Source of the DNA: Allonocardiopsis opalescens
GTDB taxonomy: Bacteria; Actinomycetota; Actinomycetes; Streptosporangiales; Streptosporangiaceae
Assembly (NCBI RefSeq): GCF_003002095.1
Contig: NZ_PVZC01000008.1
Location: 1 to 64,000, forward strand
Reading direction: 5' to 3'
DNA length: 64,000 nucleotides
Shown: positions 1-15,360 of the stretch, piece by piece
Layout of the letters: the number at the start of each line of letters is the position of its first letter
How positions within the stretch are numbered: the stretch's first letter is position 1
Made by a program: the position numbers and the translations under genes
The notes under the pieces: generated by a model
What the model saw: only the letters and a program-made list of their open reading frames with translations
What the model was told of the DNA's origin: nothing
The model's database searches: none

Positions 1-130
1 TGCGGATCTTCTACACGAGGGTCAATACAAAAGCATCAACCAAAATGCACTGGCTTTTAGCACACTGTTGAGTTCTCAAAACACAACCACCACACTGAGA
101 AACCACCCGACTTCCGTCGAGCGCCCCTCA
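1..130 (-). other. rRNA operon leader (antitermination/processing region)
   Basis: Read on the minus strand, positions 61-83 give TTTTGAGAACTCAACAGTGTG. This closely matches the conserved motif found in leaders upstream of actinobacterial 16S rRNA genes, where it takes part in antitermination and RNase III processing. The stretch is distinctly AT-richer than the rest of the window, as rrn leaders are. The 16S gene itself should begin just left of position 1 on the minus strand and is not included. Identification rests on motif memory, not on an alignment. Confidence 0.7.
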
Positions 131-143
131 GGGCAACTTTCTT

Positions 144-334
144 AATTTACCTTAGCAGCCGGCCCGAGTGCTAGTGCCCTCGTTGGCTGTTTCGGTGATC
201 CTCACCCTACCCGAAGCGGAAGACCGCTCTGTACGTCGGTGAGGGGGTGCTGTGCGGTCCGGTTCCGGGGCCTTGCGGCTCCCGCCGTCCCGCGGCGCAG
301 GAAGAACATTACGAGCGAAGGTGGAACGCGTCAA
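144..334 (-). promoter_or_regulatory. tandem promoters of the minus-strand rRNA operon
   Basis: The clearest promoter is on the minus strand: a -35 hexamer TTGACG (329-334), a 17-bp spacer and a -10 hexamer TAATGT (306-311). Closer to the leader are two more -10-like hexamers, TAGGGT (204-209) and TAAGGT (149-154), without good -35 boxes. Several stacked promoters are normal for actinomycete rrn operons. The elements are seen; their use is inferred. From 335 to 640 I see no gene, only GC-rich spacer. Confidence 0.5.
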
Positions 335-640
335 ATCAGCGTTCGGCCCTGGGGAAGGGCCTGTCACGCCCGGGGTTCTCCCGCCGTCCGCCCCACACCG
401 GGCGGGGGGGCATCGGTTGTCCTGCTTGTCTGACAGGGAGGGCCTACCCCTGCGTCCGTGGGTCAAAACACCGGAGGCGCCGCCGAAATTCCGCGACGGG
501 GCCGTCCATGGGCGAGCACCAGGTCTCCACCTGCGCGGACACCGGCAGGCGGGAAGGTAGGAGCCTGTTCGGGCCGTCCGTCGGGCGGGTGTCCGATTCG
601 TCCAAGCCGCCGCGCCGCGGGGATAGCCATACCCGCCACC

Positions 641-891
641 ATGAGTGTCGACCTGGCGCGCGCCGCCTCGTTCCTCGCCGGCCACGGCCGGCTGCTCGAC
701 CGGAGCCGATTCGGACTGCTGCTCGGCGAGGCGGAGCCGGACGCCGTGCTCGCCACCCTGGAGGGCTACCGCGATGACGACGGTGGTTGCGGCTGAGCTG
801 CTCGCCGGCCGCGGCACTGGAGTGGCGCGGCTACGTGACGGTGGGCGCCGTGCTGATCCTGAAGCGGGCCGGACGGCTGCGGACGGGCTGA
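641..891 (+). pseudogene. remnant of a prenyltransferase/squalene-oxidase-repeat-like gene, internally deleted
   Basis: An ATG at 641 opens a 51-residue frame to a stop at 794-796. Its sequence (MSVDLARAASFLAGHGRLLD, later LEGYRDDDGGCG) resembles the N-terminus of actinobacterial proteins that carry terpene-cyclase-like repeats, where a phrase such as YRNPDGGYGW normally continues. In another frame, about 815-891 encodes LEWRGYVTVGAVLILKRAGR and then a stop, which looks like the C-terminal end of the same family. The roughly 200 residues expected between them are absent. I read this as an internally deleted relic next to the rrn operon. The family assignment is from memory and is tentative. 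Confidence 0.35.
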
Positions 892-973
892 GCGGCGGGA
901 CCGCCGCCGCGGGCGGCGGGCAGACCTCTGCCTGGGACCTGGGGGGAACCCCTAGATCCAAGTATCCGGGAAA

Positions 974-1050
974 GGCGGCCGCCCTGGCAGGCCGCTTCTC
1001 CCGGCTGTGGACGGTGGGCGCCCTGCGGGCGGGTCGTCCACAGCCGGGAG
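974..1050 (-). terminator. terminator hairpins after tyrS
   Basis: A perfect 15-bp inverted repeat (arms 998-1012 and 1036-1050, core CCCGGCTGTGGAC) lies 33 bp beyond the tyrS stop. A second hairpin follows (GCGGCC at 975-980 with GGCCGC at 990-995) and, on the minus strand, ends in TTT. Together they look like a tandem factor-independent terminator separating tyrS from the rrn promoter region. The rest of 892-1082 holds no gene. Confidence 0.6.
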
Positions 1051-1082
1051 TGCTGCGGCTTGCGGGCTCGGGCGGGTCGCTG

Positions 1083-2366
1083 CTACGGGCGGACCTCGAC
1101 GCCGCCGATGCTGCGCTTGCCTCGGCGCAGGACCAGGTAGCGGCCGTGCAGCAGGTCGCCGGGGCCGGGCACGGCGTCGGCGTCGGCGATCTTGGTGTTG
1201 TTGAGGTAGGCGCCGCCCTCCTTGACGGCGCGGCGGGCCGCGGACTTGCTGGGGGTGAGCCCGGTCTCGGCGAGGAGGTCGACGACAGGCGGCAGGGCGC
1301 CGCCCTCGGCGGCGACCTCGGCCCTGGGCACCTCGGCGAGCGCGGCGGCGAGGGTGGGTTCGTCCAGCTCCTCCAGTGCGCCCTGGCCGAAGAGGGCGCG
1401 GCTGGCCGCGACGACCTTGGCGCACTCGTCGGCGCCGTGGACCAGTGTGGTCAGCTCCTCGGCGAGGGCGCGCTGGGCGGCGCGCGCGGCCGGGCGCTCG
1501 GCGGTCTGGCGCTCCAGCTCCTCGATCTCCGCGCGCTCCCGGAAGCTGAACACCTTGAGCAGTTTCGCGACGTCGCGGTCGTCGGAGTTGAGGAAGAACT
1601 GGTAGAGCGCGTACGGGCTGGTCAGCTCGCGGTCGAGCCAGACGGTGCCGGTCTCGGTCTTGCCGAACTTGGTGCCGTCGGCGCGTGTGATGAGCGTGGT
1701 GGACAGGGCGTGCACGCTGACGCCCTCAACGCGGTGGATCAGGTCGACTCCGGCCGTGATGTTGCCCCACTGGTCGCTGCCTCCCGTTTGCAGGGTGCAG
1801 CCGAAGCGGCGGTACAGCTGGAGGTAGTCCATGCCCTGGAGCACCTGGTAGCTGAACTCGGTGTAGCTGATCCCGGCGTCGGAGTTGAGGCGGCGCGCGA
1901 CGGCGTCCTTGGTGATCATCTTGTTGACGCGGAAGTACTTGCCGACGTCGCGCAGGAACTCGATGGCCGACAGCGACGAGGTCCAGTCGAGGTTGTTCGC
2001 CATCCGCGCCGCGCTCGGGCCGGAGAAGTCCAGGAAGGGCTCGATCTGGACGCGGATGCGGTCGACCCAGCCCGCGACGACGGCCGGGTCGTTGAGGGTG
2101 CGTTCGGCCGTCGGCTTGGGGTCGCCGATCAGGCCGGTGGCGCCGCCGACGAGTCCGATGGGGCGGTGCCCGGCGAGCTGGAGGCGGCGCAGGGTGAGGA
2201 TCTGCACCAGGTTGCCCAGGTGCAGGCTCGGCGCCGTGGGGTCGAATCCGCAATAGACGGTGACCGGGCCGGAGGCGAGCGCCTTGCGCAGCTCGTCCAG
2301 GTCGGTGGAGTGGGCGATCAGCCCGCGCCATTCGAGGTCGTCGATGATGTCGGTCACGGTCGTCAT
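1083..2366 (-). CDS. tyrS: tyrosyl-tRNA synthetase
   Basis: Class I aminoacyl-tRNA synthetase that charges tRNA-Tyr in the cytosol. The 427-residue product has the usual length for bacterial TyrRS. The HIGH-type motif is HLGN (about residue 50, within [11 protein letters not shown]), and the tyrosine/ATP pocket phrase [12 protein letters not shown] follows. The KMSKS-type loop is KFGKT (about 234), the form typical of bacterial TyrRS. An S4-like RNA-binding domain closes the protein ([17 protein letters not shown]). The ATG at 2366 begins [15 protein letters not shown], where family members start; longer in-frame extensions are low-complexity Arg/Pro and were discarded. It is the last gene of the minus-strand run and is followed by strong hairpins. 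Confidence 0.97.
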   Translation of the reverse strand: MTTVTDIIDDLEWRGLIAHSTDLDELRKALASGPVTVYCGFDPTAPSLHLGNLVQILTLRRLQLAGHRPIGLVGGATGLIGDPKPTAERTLNDPAVVAGWVDRIRVQIEPFLDFSGPSAARMANNLDWTSSLSAIEFLRDVGKYFRVNKMITKDAVARRLNSDAGISYTEFSYQVLQGMDYLQLYRRFGCTLQTGGSDQWGNITAGVDLIHRVEGVSVHALSTTLITRADGTKFGKTETGTVWLDRELTSPYALYQFFLNSDDRDVAKLLKVFSFRERAEIEELERQTAERPAARAAQRALAEELTTLVHGADECAKVVAASRALFGQGALEELDEPTLAAALAEVPRAEVAAEGGALPPVVDLLAETGLTPSKSAARRAVKEGGAYLNNTKIADADAVPGPGDLLHGRYLVLRRGKRSIGGVEVRP

Positions 2367-2452
2367 CCGTCTGCTCGGTTGCTCGTGGGTCGGTCCCTCC
2401 CACGGTATCGGCAACGGCGCTGCCGCCGCTCGCGCGTTTCGGGCGGGGCGGC

Positions 2453-2845
2453 TCAGGGCGCGGGGACGAAGAAGCGGTGACCGCCCTCGGCGGGGAGCAG
2501 CCAGGCGCCGCCGTCGGTCCATTCGACGGCGAAGGGCGCCCAGTCGCCGGACCCGGCGGCCCGCACCCGCAGCGGGCCGGCGGCGAGCACCCCGTCGTCC
2601 GCGAGGGTGAAGCCGTACCGGGTCAGCTCGCGGTTGAGCGCGGACTGCTGCTCGACCACCAGGACCAGGCCCGCCTCGTCCGGCGCCCGGACGCGCTGGA
2701 TCTCTTGGACGGGGCCCCAGACCGTGCCGGCGCCCAGGTACAGTCCGGCGCCGAGGACCACGACGAGCAGGGCGGCGGTCGCGGCCGCGGCGCGCCGGTA
2801 GCCGGGCCGGAAGCCGCGGGCCGGGCCGGGGCGGGGCACGGTCAC
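2453..2845 (-). CDS. small single-pass membrane protein, unknown function
   Basis: The 130-residue product has a basic N-terminus, one hydrophobic segment ([20 protein letters not shown], about residues 20-40) and a soluble part ending in [16 protein letters not shown]. No catalytic motif is visible. The GTG start at 2845 overlaps the stop of the upstream gene (GTGA), suggesting translational coupling. GTG at 2848 is an equally possible start. It shares its layout (short cytosolic part, one membrane segment, extracytoplasmic domain) and similar endings ([13 protein letters not shown] versus [13 protein letters not shown]) with the upstream neighbour, so the two may be diverged paralogues. No function is assigned. 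Confidence 0.7.
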   Translation of the reverse strand: MTVPRPGPARGFRPGYRRAAAATAALLVVVLGAGLYLGAGTVWGPVQEIQRVRAPDEAGLVLVVEQQSALNRELTRYGFTLADDGVLAAGPLRVRAAGSGDWAPFAVEWTDGGAWLLPAEGGHRFFVPAP

Positions 2846-3342
2846 CACACTCCGGGGAAGCGCTCGGCCGGCACCCAGACCTGGTGCCCGGACTCCAGCC
2901 GGGCCAGCACGCCGTCCTCGGCCCATTCGACGGCCGCGACGGCCGCGGTCCCGCCGGGCGGCTCGATGCCGACGGTGTGCGGCGCGGCGAACCACCGCTG
3001 CCCCGTGGCGCCGGTGACGCCGGCGCGGCTGCCGACGCGCAGTTCGTAGCCGTCGGCGCCCAGTGGGCAGGGCGTGCGCACCAGGGCGAGGGTGACGGGG
3101 AGCGGTTCGCCGGCGCCGTCCAGGGTGTAGCGGCGGCCGGCGTCGGCGGAGTCCGACAGGTGGACGACGTCCTCGCGCCGGAGGCCGTCGAGGGCGAGCA
3201 GCGCGCCCGCGAGGACCGCGGCCGCCAGGACCAGGCCGGTGAGCACGCCGAGGGCGGTGCCGGTGGCGCGGGCCGCTCCCCCGCCCCGCTCGGCCTCGGC
3301 CGCGCCGCTCGCCGGATCGGGGTCGTCGTGCACGTGACTCAT
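2842..3342 (-). CDS. small single-pass membrane protein, unknown function
   Basis: The 166-residue protein has an acidic, Gly/Ala-rich cytosolic head, a membrane segment ([20 protein letters not shown], about residues 32-51) and an extracytoplasmic domain of about 115 residues. It contains one cysteine ([13 protein letters not shown]) and ends in [12 protein letters not shown]. Its ATG overlaps the stop of the glycosylase gene upstream (ATGA), and its stop overlaps the start of the next small membrane protein. The three genes therefore form a coupled unit. I do not recognise a family, and the operon context (DNA repair on one side, tyrS on the other) gives no clear hint. Confidence 0.75.
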   Translation of the reverse strand: MSHVHDDPDPASGAAEAERGGGAARATGTALGVLTGLVLAAAVLAGALLALDGLRREDVVHLSDSADAGRRYTLDGAGEPLPVTLALVRTPCPLGADGYELRVGSRAGVTGATGQRWFAAPHTVGIEPPGGTAAVAAVEWAEDGVLARLESGHQVWVPAERFPGVW

Positions 3343-4010
3343 GACGTTCCGCCGGGGCGCGGGGTTCCGGCGCGCCGCCGGGGAGTGTGCCGCCGGTACG
3401 GGGAGACGGTGGCGTCGCCGGACAGGTGGAAGCGCCAGGGCAGTTCCGCGGCGGTGGAGATGCCGGTACGGGGTCCGGCGACGACGCGGTCGGACGGCGC
3501 CGGCTCGCCGGGCAGGACGCGCAGCGGCCCGTCGGGGTCGCACACGTCCAGGCCGTTGTGGCGCAGGTCCAGGCCGAGGGCCTGGGCGAGCCGGGCGGGG
3601 CCGCGGGCGAGTTCGCGGTCGGGGCGGGCGGCCGCCGCGGCGCCCCGCCGGGCCCTGGCCTGCTCGACGCCGGCCACGACCTCGCCGGCCCGCAGCAGCA
3701 CCGCCGAGGCGGTGCCCTCCGGGCGGCAGACCAGGTTCAGGCAGTGGTGCATGCCGTAGGTGAAGTACACGTAGGCGTGCCCGGGCGGCCCGAAGGTGGC
3801 GGCGTTGCGCGGGGTGCGGCCCCGGTAGGAGTGCGCGGCGGGGTCCTCGCCCTGCCCCTCGTACGCCTCCACCTCGGTGATGCGCACGGCGACGGCGCCC
3901 TGCGGCGTGCGGTGCTCGATGACGCGGCCGATCAGCAGCGGGGCGACGTGCTCGGCGCGGCCGTCGAAGAAGGCGCGCGGCAGCGGGGACTGCGGTGGCG
4001 GTGGGGGCAC
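3339..4010 (-). CDS. DNA-3-methyladenine glycosylase (AAG/MPG family)
   Basis: The 223-residue enzyme should excise alkylated purines such as 3-methyladenine and start base-excision repair. Family landmarks are RITEVEAYEGQGEDPAAHSY (about residues 43-62), where the Glu in VEAYEG is catalytic, then RGRTPRNAATFGPPGHAYVY and YFTYGMHHCLNLVC. In other bacteria these form the same nucleotide-flipping fold as human AAG. The GTG start at 4010 is 10 bp past the argH stop, which puts the gene in the arg transcription unit, as in many actinobacteria. The Pro-rich first residues make the exact start slightly uncertain. Confidence 0.93.
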   Translation of the reverse strand: MPPPPPQSPLPRAFFDGRAEHVAPLLIGRVIEHRTPQGAVAVRITEVEAYEGQGEDPAAHSYRGRTPRNAATFGPPGHAYVYFTYGMHHCLNLVCRPEGTASAVLLRAGEVVAGVEQARARRGAAAAARPDRELARGPARLAQALGLDLRHNGLDVCDPDGPLRVLPGEPAPSDRVVAGPRTGISTAAELPWRFHLSGDATVSPYRRHTPRRRAGTPRPGGTS

Positions 4011-4019
4011 CGCGCCAGG

Positions 4020-6758
<2,739 letters not shown>

Positions 6759-6826
6759 GGGTTGTCTCCTTGCTGGAACGGGGTCGTCATGTGGGTGGCT
6801 GCGTGGAGCCGGGGGCGGTGGCCGCC

Positions 6827-10560
<3,734 letters not shown>

Positions 10561-10564
<4 letters not shown>

Positions 10565-11712
10565 GTCGAGTACGCCGAGTTCTCGTGGACGTAGTCGGCG
10601 GTGAGGTCGGTGGTCCAGATGGTCGCGGCGTCGCTGCCGGCGGCGAGGTCGACGGTGATGGTGACCTCGCGGCCGCGCATGTCGACCTTTGCTCGGTCGT
10701 CGCCGACGGTGCCGCCGCGGCAGATCCAGACGCCGTTGATGGCGACGTTGACGCGGTCGGGTTCGAAGGCGGCGTCGGTGGTGCCGACGGCGGACAGCAC
10801 CCGGCCCCAGTTGGGGTCCTCGCCGTGGACGGCGCACTTGAGCAGGGCGCTGCGGGCGACGGCCCGGCCGGCGGCGACGGCGTCGGCCTCTCCGGCGGCG
10901 CCGACGACCTCGATGGCGATGGACTTGCTGGCGCCCTCGGCGTCGGTGATGAGCTGGCGGCAGAGGTCGGCGCAGACGGCGGTGACCTGCTGCTGGAACT
11001 CGGCGAGCTCGGGGGTGGTGCCGCTGGCGCCGCTGGCCAGCAGCAGCACGGTGTCGTTGGTGGACATGCAGCCGTCGGTGTCGACGCGGTCGAAGGTGGT
11101 GGCGGTGGCGGTGCGCAGCACCGCGTCGAGCTGCTCGGCGGGCAGGTCGGCGTCGGTGGTGATGACGCAGAGCATGGTGGCGAGTGCGGGGGCGAGCATG
11201 CCGGCGCCCTTGGCCATGGCGCCGACGGTGTAGCCCTCGCCGCGGCGGAAGGCGAACTTGGCGACGGTGTCGGTGGTGCGGATGGCGTCGGCGGCGTTGA
11301 TGCCGCCGTCGCGGGAGGCGGCGGGGACGGCCTCGTCCAGGCCGGCCAGCAGGGCGTCCATCGGCAGCCGCTCGCCGATCAGGCCGGTGGAGCAGACCGC
11401 GATCTCGGCGGCGGAGTCGTCGAGCAGCGCGGCGGCGTGCTCGGCGGTGGTGTGGGTGTCGGTGAAGCCGTCGGCGCCGGTGCAGGCGTTGGCGCCGCCG
11501 GAGTTGAGGACGACGGCTCGGACCCTGCCGCCGCGCAGCACCTGCTGCGACCACAGGACGGGGGCGGCCTTCACCCGGTTGGCGGTGAACACGCCTGCGG
11601 CGGCGCGCGAGGGGCCGTCGTTGACCACGACGGCGACGTCGCGCGAGCCGCTCGGCTTGAGGCCGGCGGCCACGCCTGCGGCGCGGAATCCCAGCGGAGC
11701 GGTGACGCTCAC
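10561..11712 (-). CDS. argJ: bifunctional ornithine acetyltransferase / N-acetylglutamate synthase
   Basis: Recycles the acetyl group from N-acetylornithine to glutamate and so makes the arginine pathway cyclic. The 383-residue precursor starts [20 protein letters not shown], typical of the family. The self-cleavage site lies in [11 protein letters not shown] (about residues 168-180), where the Thr of ATML becomes the N-terminal nucleophile of the beta chain. [10 protein letters not shown] follows and the protein ends ENSAYST. The 245-bp gap between argC and argJ breaks the coupling seen in the rest of the cluster. Confidence 0.96.
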
Positions 11713-11957
11713 GGTGTCTCCCTATGTTCCCGGTACTGCTCGGTGGTCGCCGTCCGGCCTGGGGCCGGGGGCGCCTGGCGGCGGCGGTGCGCCCGCGCCT
11801 GTGCACGGGCCGTCCGGTTCCGGACGCCGTCGTCCACAACCGGGGCCGGCCCCGCGCGCGGCGCACCCCGCGGCGGAATGATGGTGTGCAGGGGTGTCCC
11901 CCCGGGGTGGGCGGGGGTGGGTCTTCATGGGGCGGGGTGCCGGGGCGGCGGAAGGCG

Positions 11958-13079
<1,122 letters not shown>

Positions 13080-13208
13080 TCATCCGTAACGGGGGCCGAA
13101 CCTGTCCGATACGTCCCGGAAACGGCCCGCCCGTACAACCGAAGCCGCGCCCGAGGCGCGCACCGGCCGCGTCAGGCCAGGTGGAGCGGCTCGACAGAGA
13201 GGATCGGC

Positions 13209-14516
13209 ATGCCAGCACACGACCACGACGAAGCGGGTGCGGAGGCCAGACGCACCCTGATCGACGGCCTCGGCCGGCGCGGGTTCTTCCGGGCGGCCGC
13301 CACCGTCGGCGCCGCCGGGGCCGGCGCGCAGCTGCTGGGCGCGGCCCCCGCCGCGGCCTCGGCCCGTCCCGCCGGCTCGCCGCCCGGCGTCGGACTGGAC
13401 GTGCTCCAGCCCGGCGCCGGCCCGATCCGCGGACGGTACCTGGAGTCCACCCCCGAGACCGTCAGCTGGGGGCTGATGCCCAACCGGCGCAGCCGCCCGG
13501 CGCTGCGGGTGGACTCCGGCACCGTGGTGACGATCGACACCGTCTCGCACGAGGGCGTCCTGGCCGACCAGGGCCGCGACCCCGACGGCTACTTCGGCGA
13601 CCACGGCGTGCCGCGCGAACGGGTGCTCGCCGACGCCCGCGCGATCGCCGCCTCCGGCATCGAGCACGACCCCGCGTCCATGGGCCCGCACGTCATCACC
13701 GGGCCGATCGACGTACGCGGCGCGCGCCCCGGCGACGTGCTCAAGGTGGAGGTGCTGGACCTGCGCACCCGGGTGCCCTACGGGGTGGTGTCCAACCGGC
13801 ACGGCCGCGGTGCCCTGCCGGGCGAGCTGCCCGAGGACATCGTCGGCGACCCGTCGACGGCGCCCTACCTGAACGAGGGCGGCAACATCTCGGTGTTCAC
13901 CCCGCTGGTGCGGCGGCGCGGCTCGGTGCTGGCGGAGCTGCCGGCGGGAACGGCGGCGGTGCGGTTCCCGCTCAGTCCCTTCCTGGGGATCATGGGCGTC
14001 GGCACCGACACCTTCGAAGCGGTGAACTCGATCCCGCCGACCGTCGCGGGCGGCAATCTCGACATCAACGAGCTCGGCGTCGGCTCGGTGCTGTACCTGC
14101 CGGTGCAGCTGCCGGGGGCACAGTTCGTCGCTGCCGACCCGCACTTCGCCCAGGGCGACGGCGAGGTCGCGCTGACCGCGCTGGAGGGCTCGCTGCGGGC
14201 GACGCTGCGGCTCACCCGGATCCGGCCGGGAGGCGACGCCCCCGCGATCGCCTTCGACCGGCCCTTCGCCGAGACCGACGAGCACTGGATCCCGATCGGA
14301 CTGTCGGACTGGCACGCCGGATCGTCGCTCTCGCTGGACACCGCGATGAAGGAGGCCGTCCGCAACGCGCTGCGGTTCCTGACCGAGGAGCACGGCATGG
14401 CCCCCGCCGTCGCCTACGCCTACCTGTCGGCCGCGACCGACTTCGAGGTGTCGCAGGTGGTGGACCGCACCACCGGCATCCACGCGCTGATCCGCAAGGC
14501 GGACTTCGCGGACTGA
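13209..14516 (+). CDS. Tat-exported acetamidase/formamidase family protein
   Basis: The 435-residue protein resembles the acetamidase/formamidase family, which hydrolyses short-chain amides. Family-like phrases are GPHVITGPIDVRGARPGDVL, PFLGIMGVG and NLDINELGVGSVLYLPV. A twin-arginine signal is clear at the N-terminus: RRGFFRAA (about residues 23-30), a hydrophobic Ala/Gly stretch, then AAPAAASA as a plausible cleavage site. Export is unusual for the classical cytosolic enzymes. ATG 13209 follows a GAGAGGATC leader. It is transcribed away from argC and ends in a 13-bp hairpin. The substrate is unknown. Confidence 0.85.
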   Translation: MPAHDHDEAGAEARRTLIDGLGRRGFFRAAATVGAAGAGAQLLGAAPAAASARPAGSPPGVGLDVLQPGAGPIRGRYLESTPETVSWGLMPNRRSRPALRVDSGTVVTIDTVSHEGVLADQGRDPDGYFGDHGVPRERVLADARAIAASGIEHDPASMGPHVITGPIDVRGARPGDVLKVEVLDLRTRVPYGVVSNRHGRGALPGELPEDIVGDPSTAPYLNEGGNISVFTPLVRRRGSVLAELPAGTAAVRFPLSPFLGIMGVGTDTFEAVNSIPPTVAGGNLDINELGVGSVLYLPVQLPGAQFVAADPHFAQGDGEVALTALEGSLRATLRLTRIRPGGDAPAIAFDRPFAETDEHWIPIGLSDWHAGSSLSLDTAMKEAVRNALRFLTEEHGMAPAVAYAYLSAATDFEVSQVVDRTTGIHALIRKADFAD

Positions 14517-14519
14517 GCC

Positions 14520-14559
14520 GTGGCGGGCCCGGTCCGCTCGGGGCGGCCGGGCCCGCCAC
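14520..14559 (+). terminator. terminator after the acetamidase-family gene
   Basis: A perfect 13-bp inverted repeat, GTGGCGGGCCCGG (14520-14532) and CCGGGCCCGCCAC (14547-14559), with a 14-nt loop starts 3 nt after the stop codon. No T-tract follows, as is common for high-GC terminators. It separates the amidase gene from the two-component operon downstream. Confidence 0.65.
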
Positions 14560-14676
14560 CACTGTGGCGCAGGCGCCTTCGCCGCCGTGTCCGCGGCGGG
14601 TAACGGTGTCGCGGCATTGTCAGGATCTCGTGACATTGGGCGGGTGTGCGAGGCCGCCGACCCCGGTGGGGTGATA

Positions 14677-15360
14677 ATGGCGGGCGTGACTGCGATCCTG
14701 CTGGTGGAAGACGATCCGTCGGCGCGCATCGGGCTCGAACTGGCGCTGAGCCGCCAGGGCCACACCGTGACGGCGCGCTCCACCGGCGAGGAGGCCCTCG
14801 ACGCCGTGCGCACGCAGCGCCCCGAACTGGTGGTGCTCGACGTGATGCTGCCCCGCATGGACGGCTTCGAGGTGTGCCGCCGGATCCGCAGCCGCGACCA
14901 GCTGCCGATCATCCTCCTCACCGCGCGCAGCGACGACCTGGACGTGATCGTGGGTCTGGAGGCGGGGGCCGACGACTACGTCGTCAAGCCGGTGGAGCCG
15001 CGGGTACTGGACGCGCGCATCCGCGCGGTGCTGCGCCGGGCGGAGAGCACGCCGCTGAGCCGGTCGACCTACGGCGACATCGTGCTGGACCGGGCCGCGC
15101 TGAAGGTGACCAAGGGCGGGCAGGACGTGCACCTGACCTCCACCGAGCTGCGGCTGCTGCTGGAGCTGACCCGCAACGCCGGGCAGGTGATGAGCCGCCA
15201 GCAGCTGCTGCGGGAGGTCTGGGACCACGACTACCTGGGCGACTCCCGGCTGGTCGACGCCTGCGTGCAGCGGGTGCGCGCCAAGATCGAGCCCGACCCG
15301 GCCGCACCGACCCTGATCCAGACCGTGCGCGGCTTCGGCTACCGCTTCGCCGCACCGTGA
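14677..15360 (+). CDS. afsQ1: AfsQ1-like OmpR-family response regulator
   Basis: The 227-residue two-domain regulator has an N-terminal receiver with the acidic pair in LLVEDD, the phospho-acceptor Asp in VVLDVMLPRMDGFEVCRRIR (about residue 55) and the conserved Lys in DDYVVKP. The C-terminal winged helix has LTSTELRLLLELTRN and LGDSRLVDACVQRVRAK. The wording, especially the VGLEAGADDYVVKP and YLGDSRLVDACVQR regions, matches Streptomyces AfsQ1 far better than CseB or MtrA. ATG 14677 follows GGTGGGGTG; GTG 14686 is an alternative. It is coupled to the kinase gene by a GTGA overlap. In Streptomyces AfsQ1 responds to nitrogen status and controls antibiotic genes; that role is transferred here only by similarity. 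Confidence 0.85.
   Translation: MAGVTAILLVEDDPSARIGLELALSRQGHTVTARSTGEEALDAVRTQRPELVVLDVMLPRMDGFEVCRRIRSRDQLPIILLTARSDDLDVIVGLEAGADDYVVKPVEPRVLDARIRAVLRRAESTPLSRSTYGDIVLDRAALKVTKGGQDVHLTSTELRLLLELTRNAGQVMSRQQLLREVWDHDYLGDSRLVDACVQRVRAKIEPDPAAPTLIQTVRGFGYRFAAP

Noticed and set aside
152-961. Minus-strand frame of 269 codons over the rrn promoter region
   Set aside because: Low-complexity Arg/Pro/Ala product overlapping clear promoter elements; no family resemblance.
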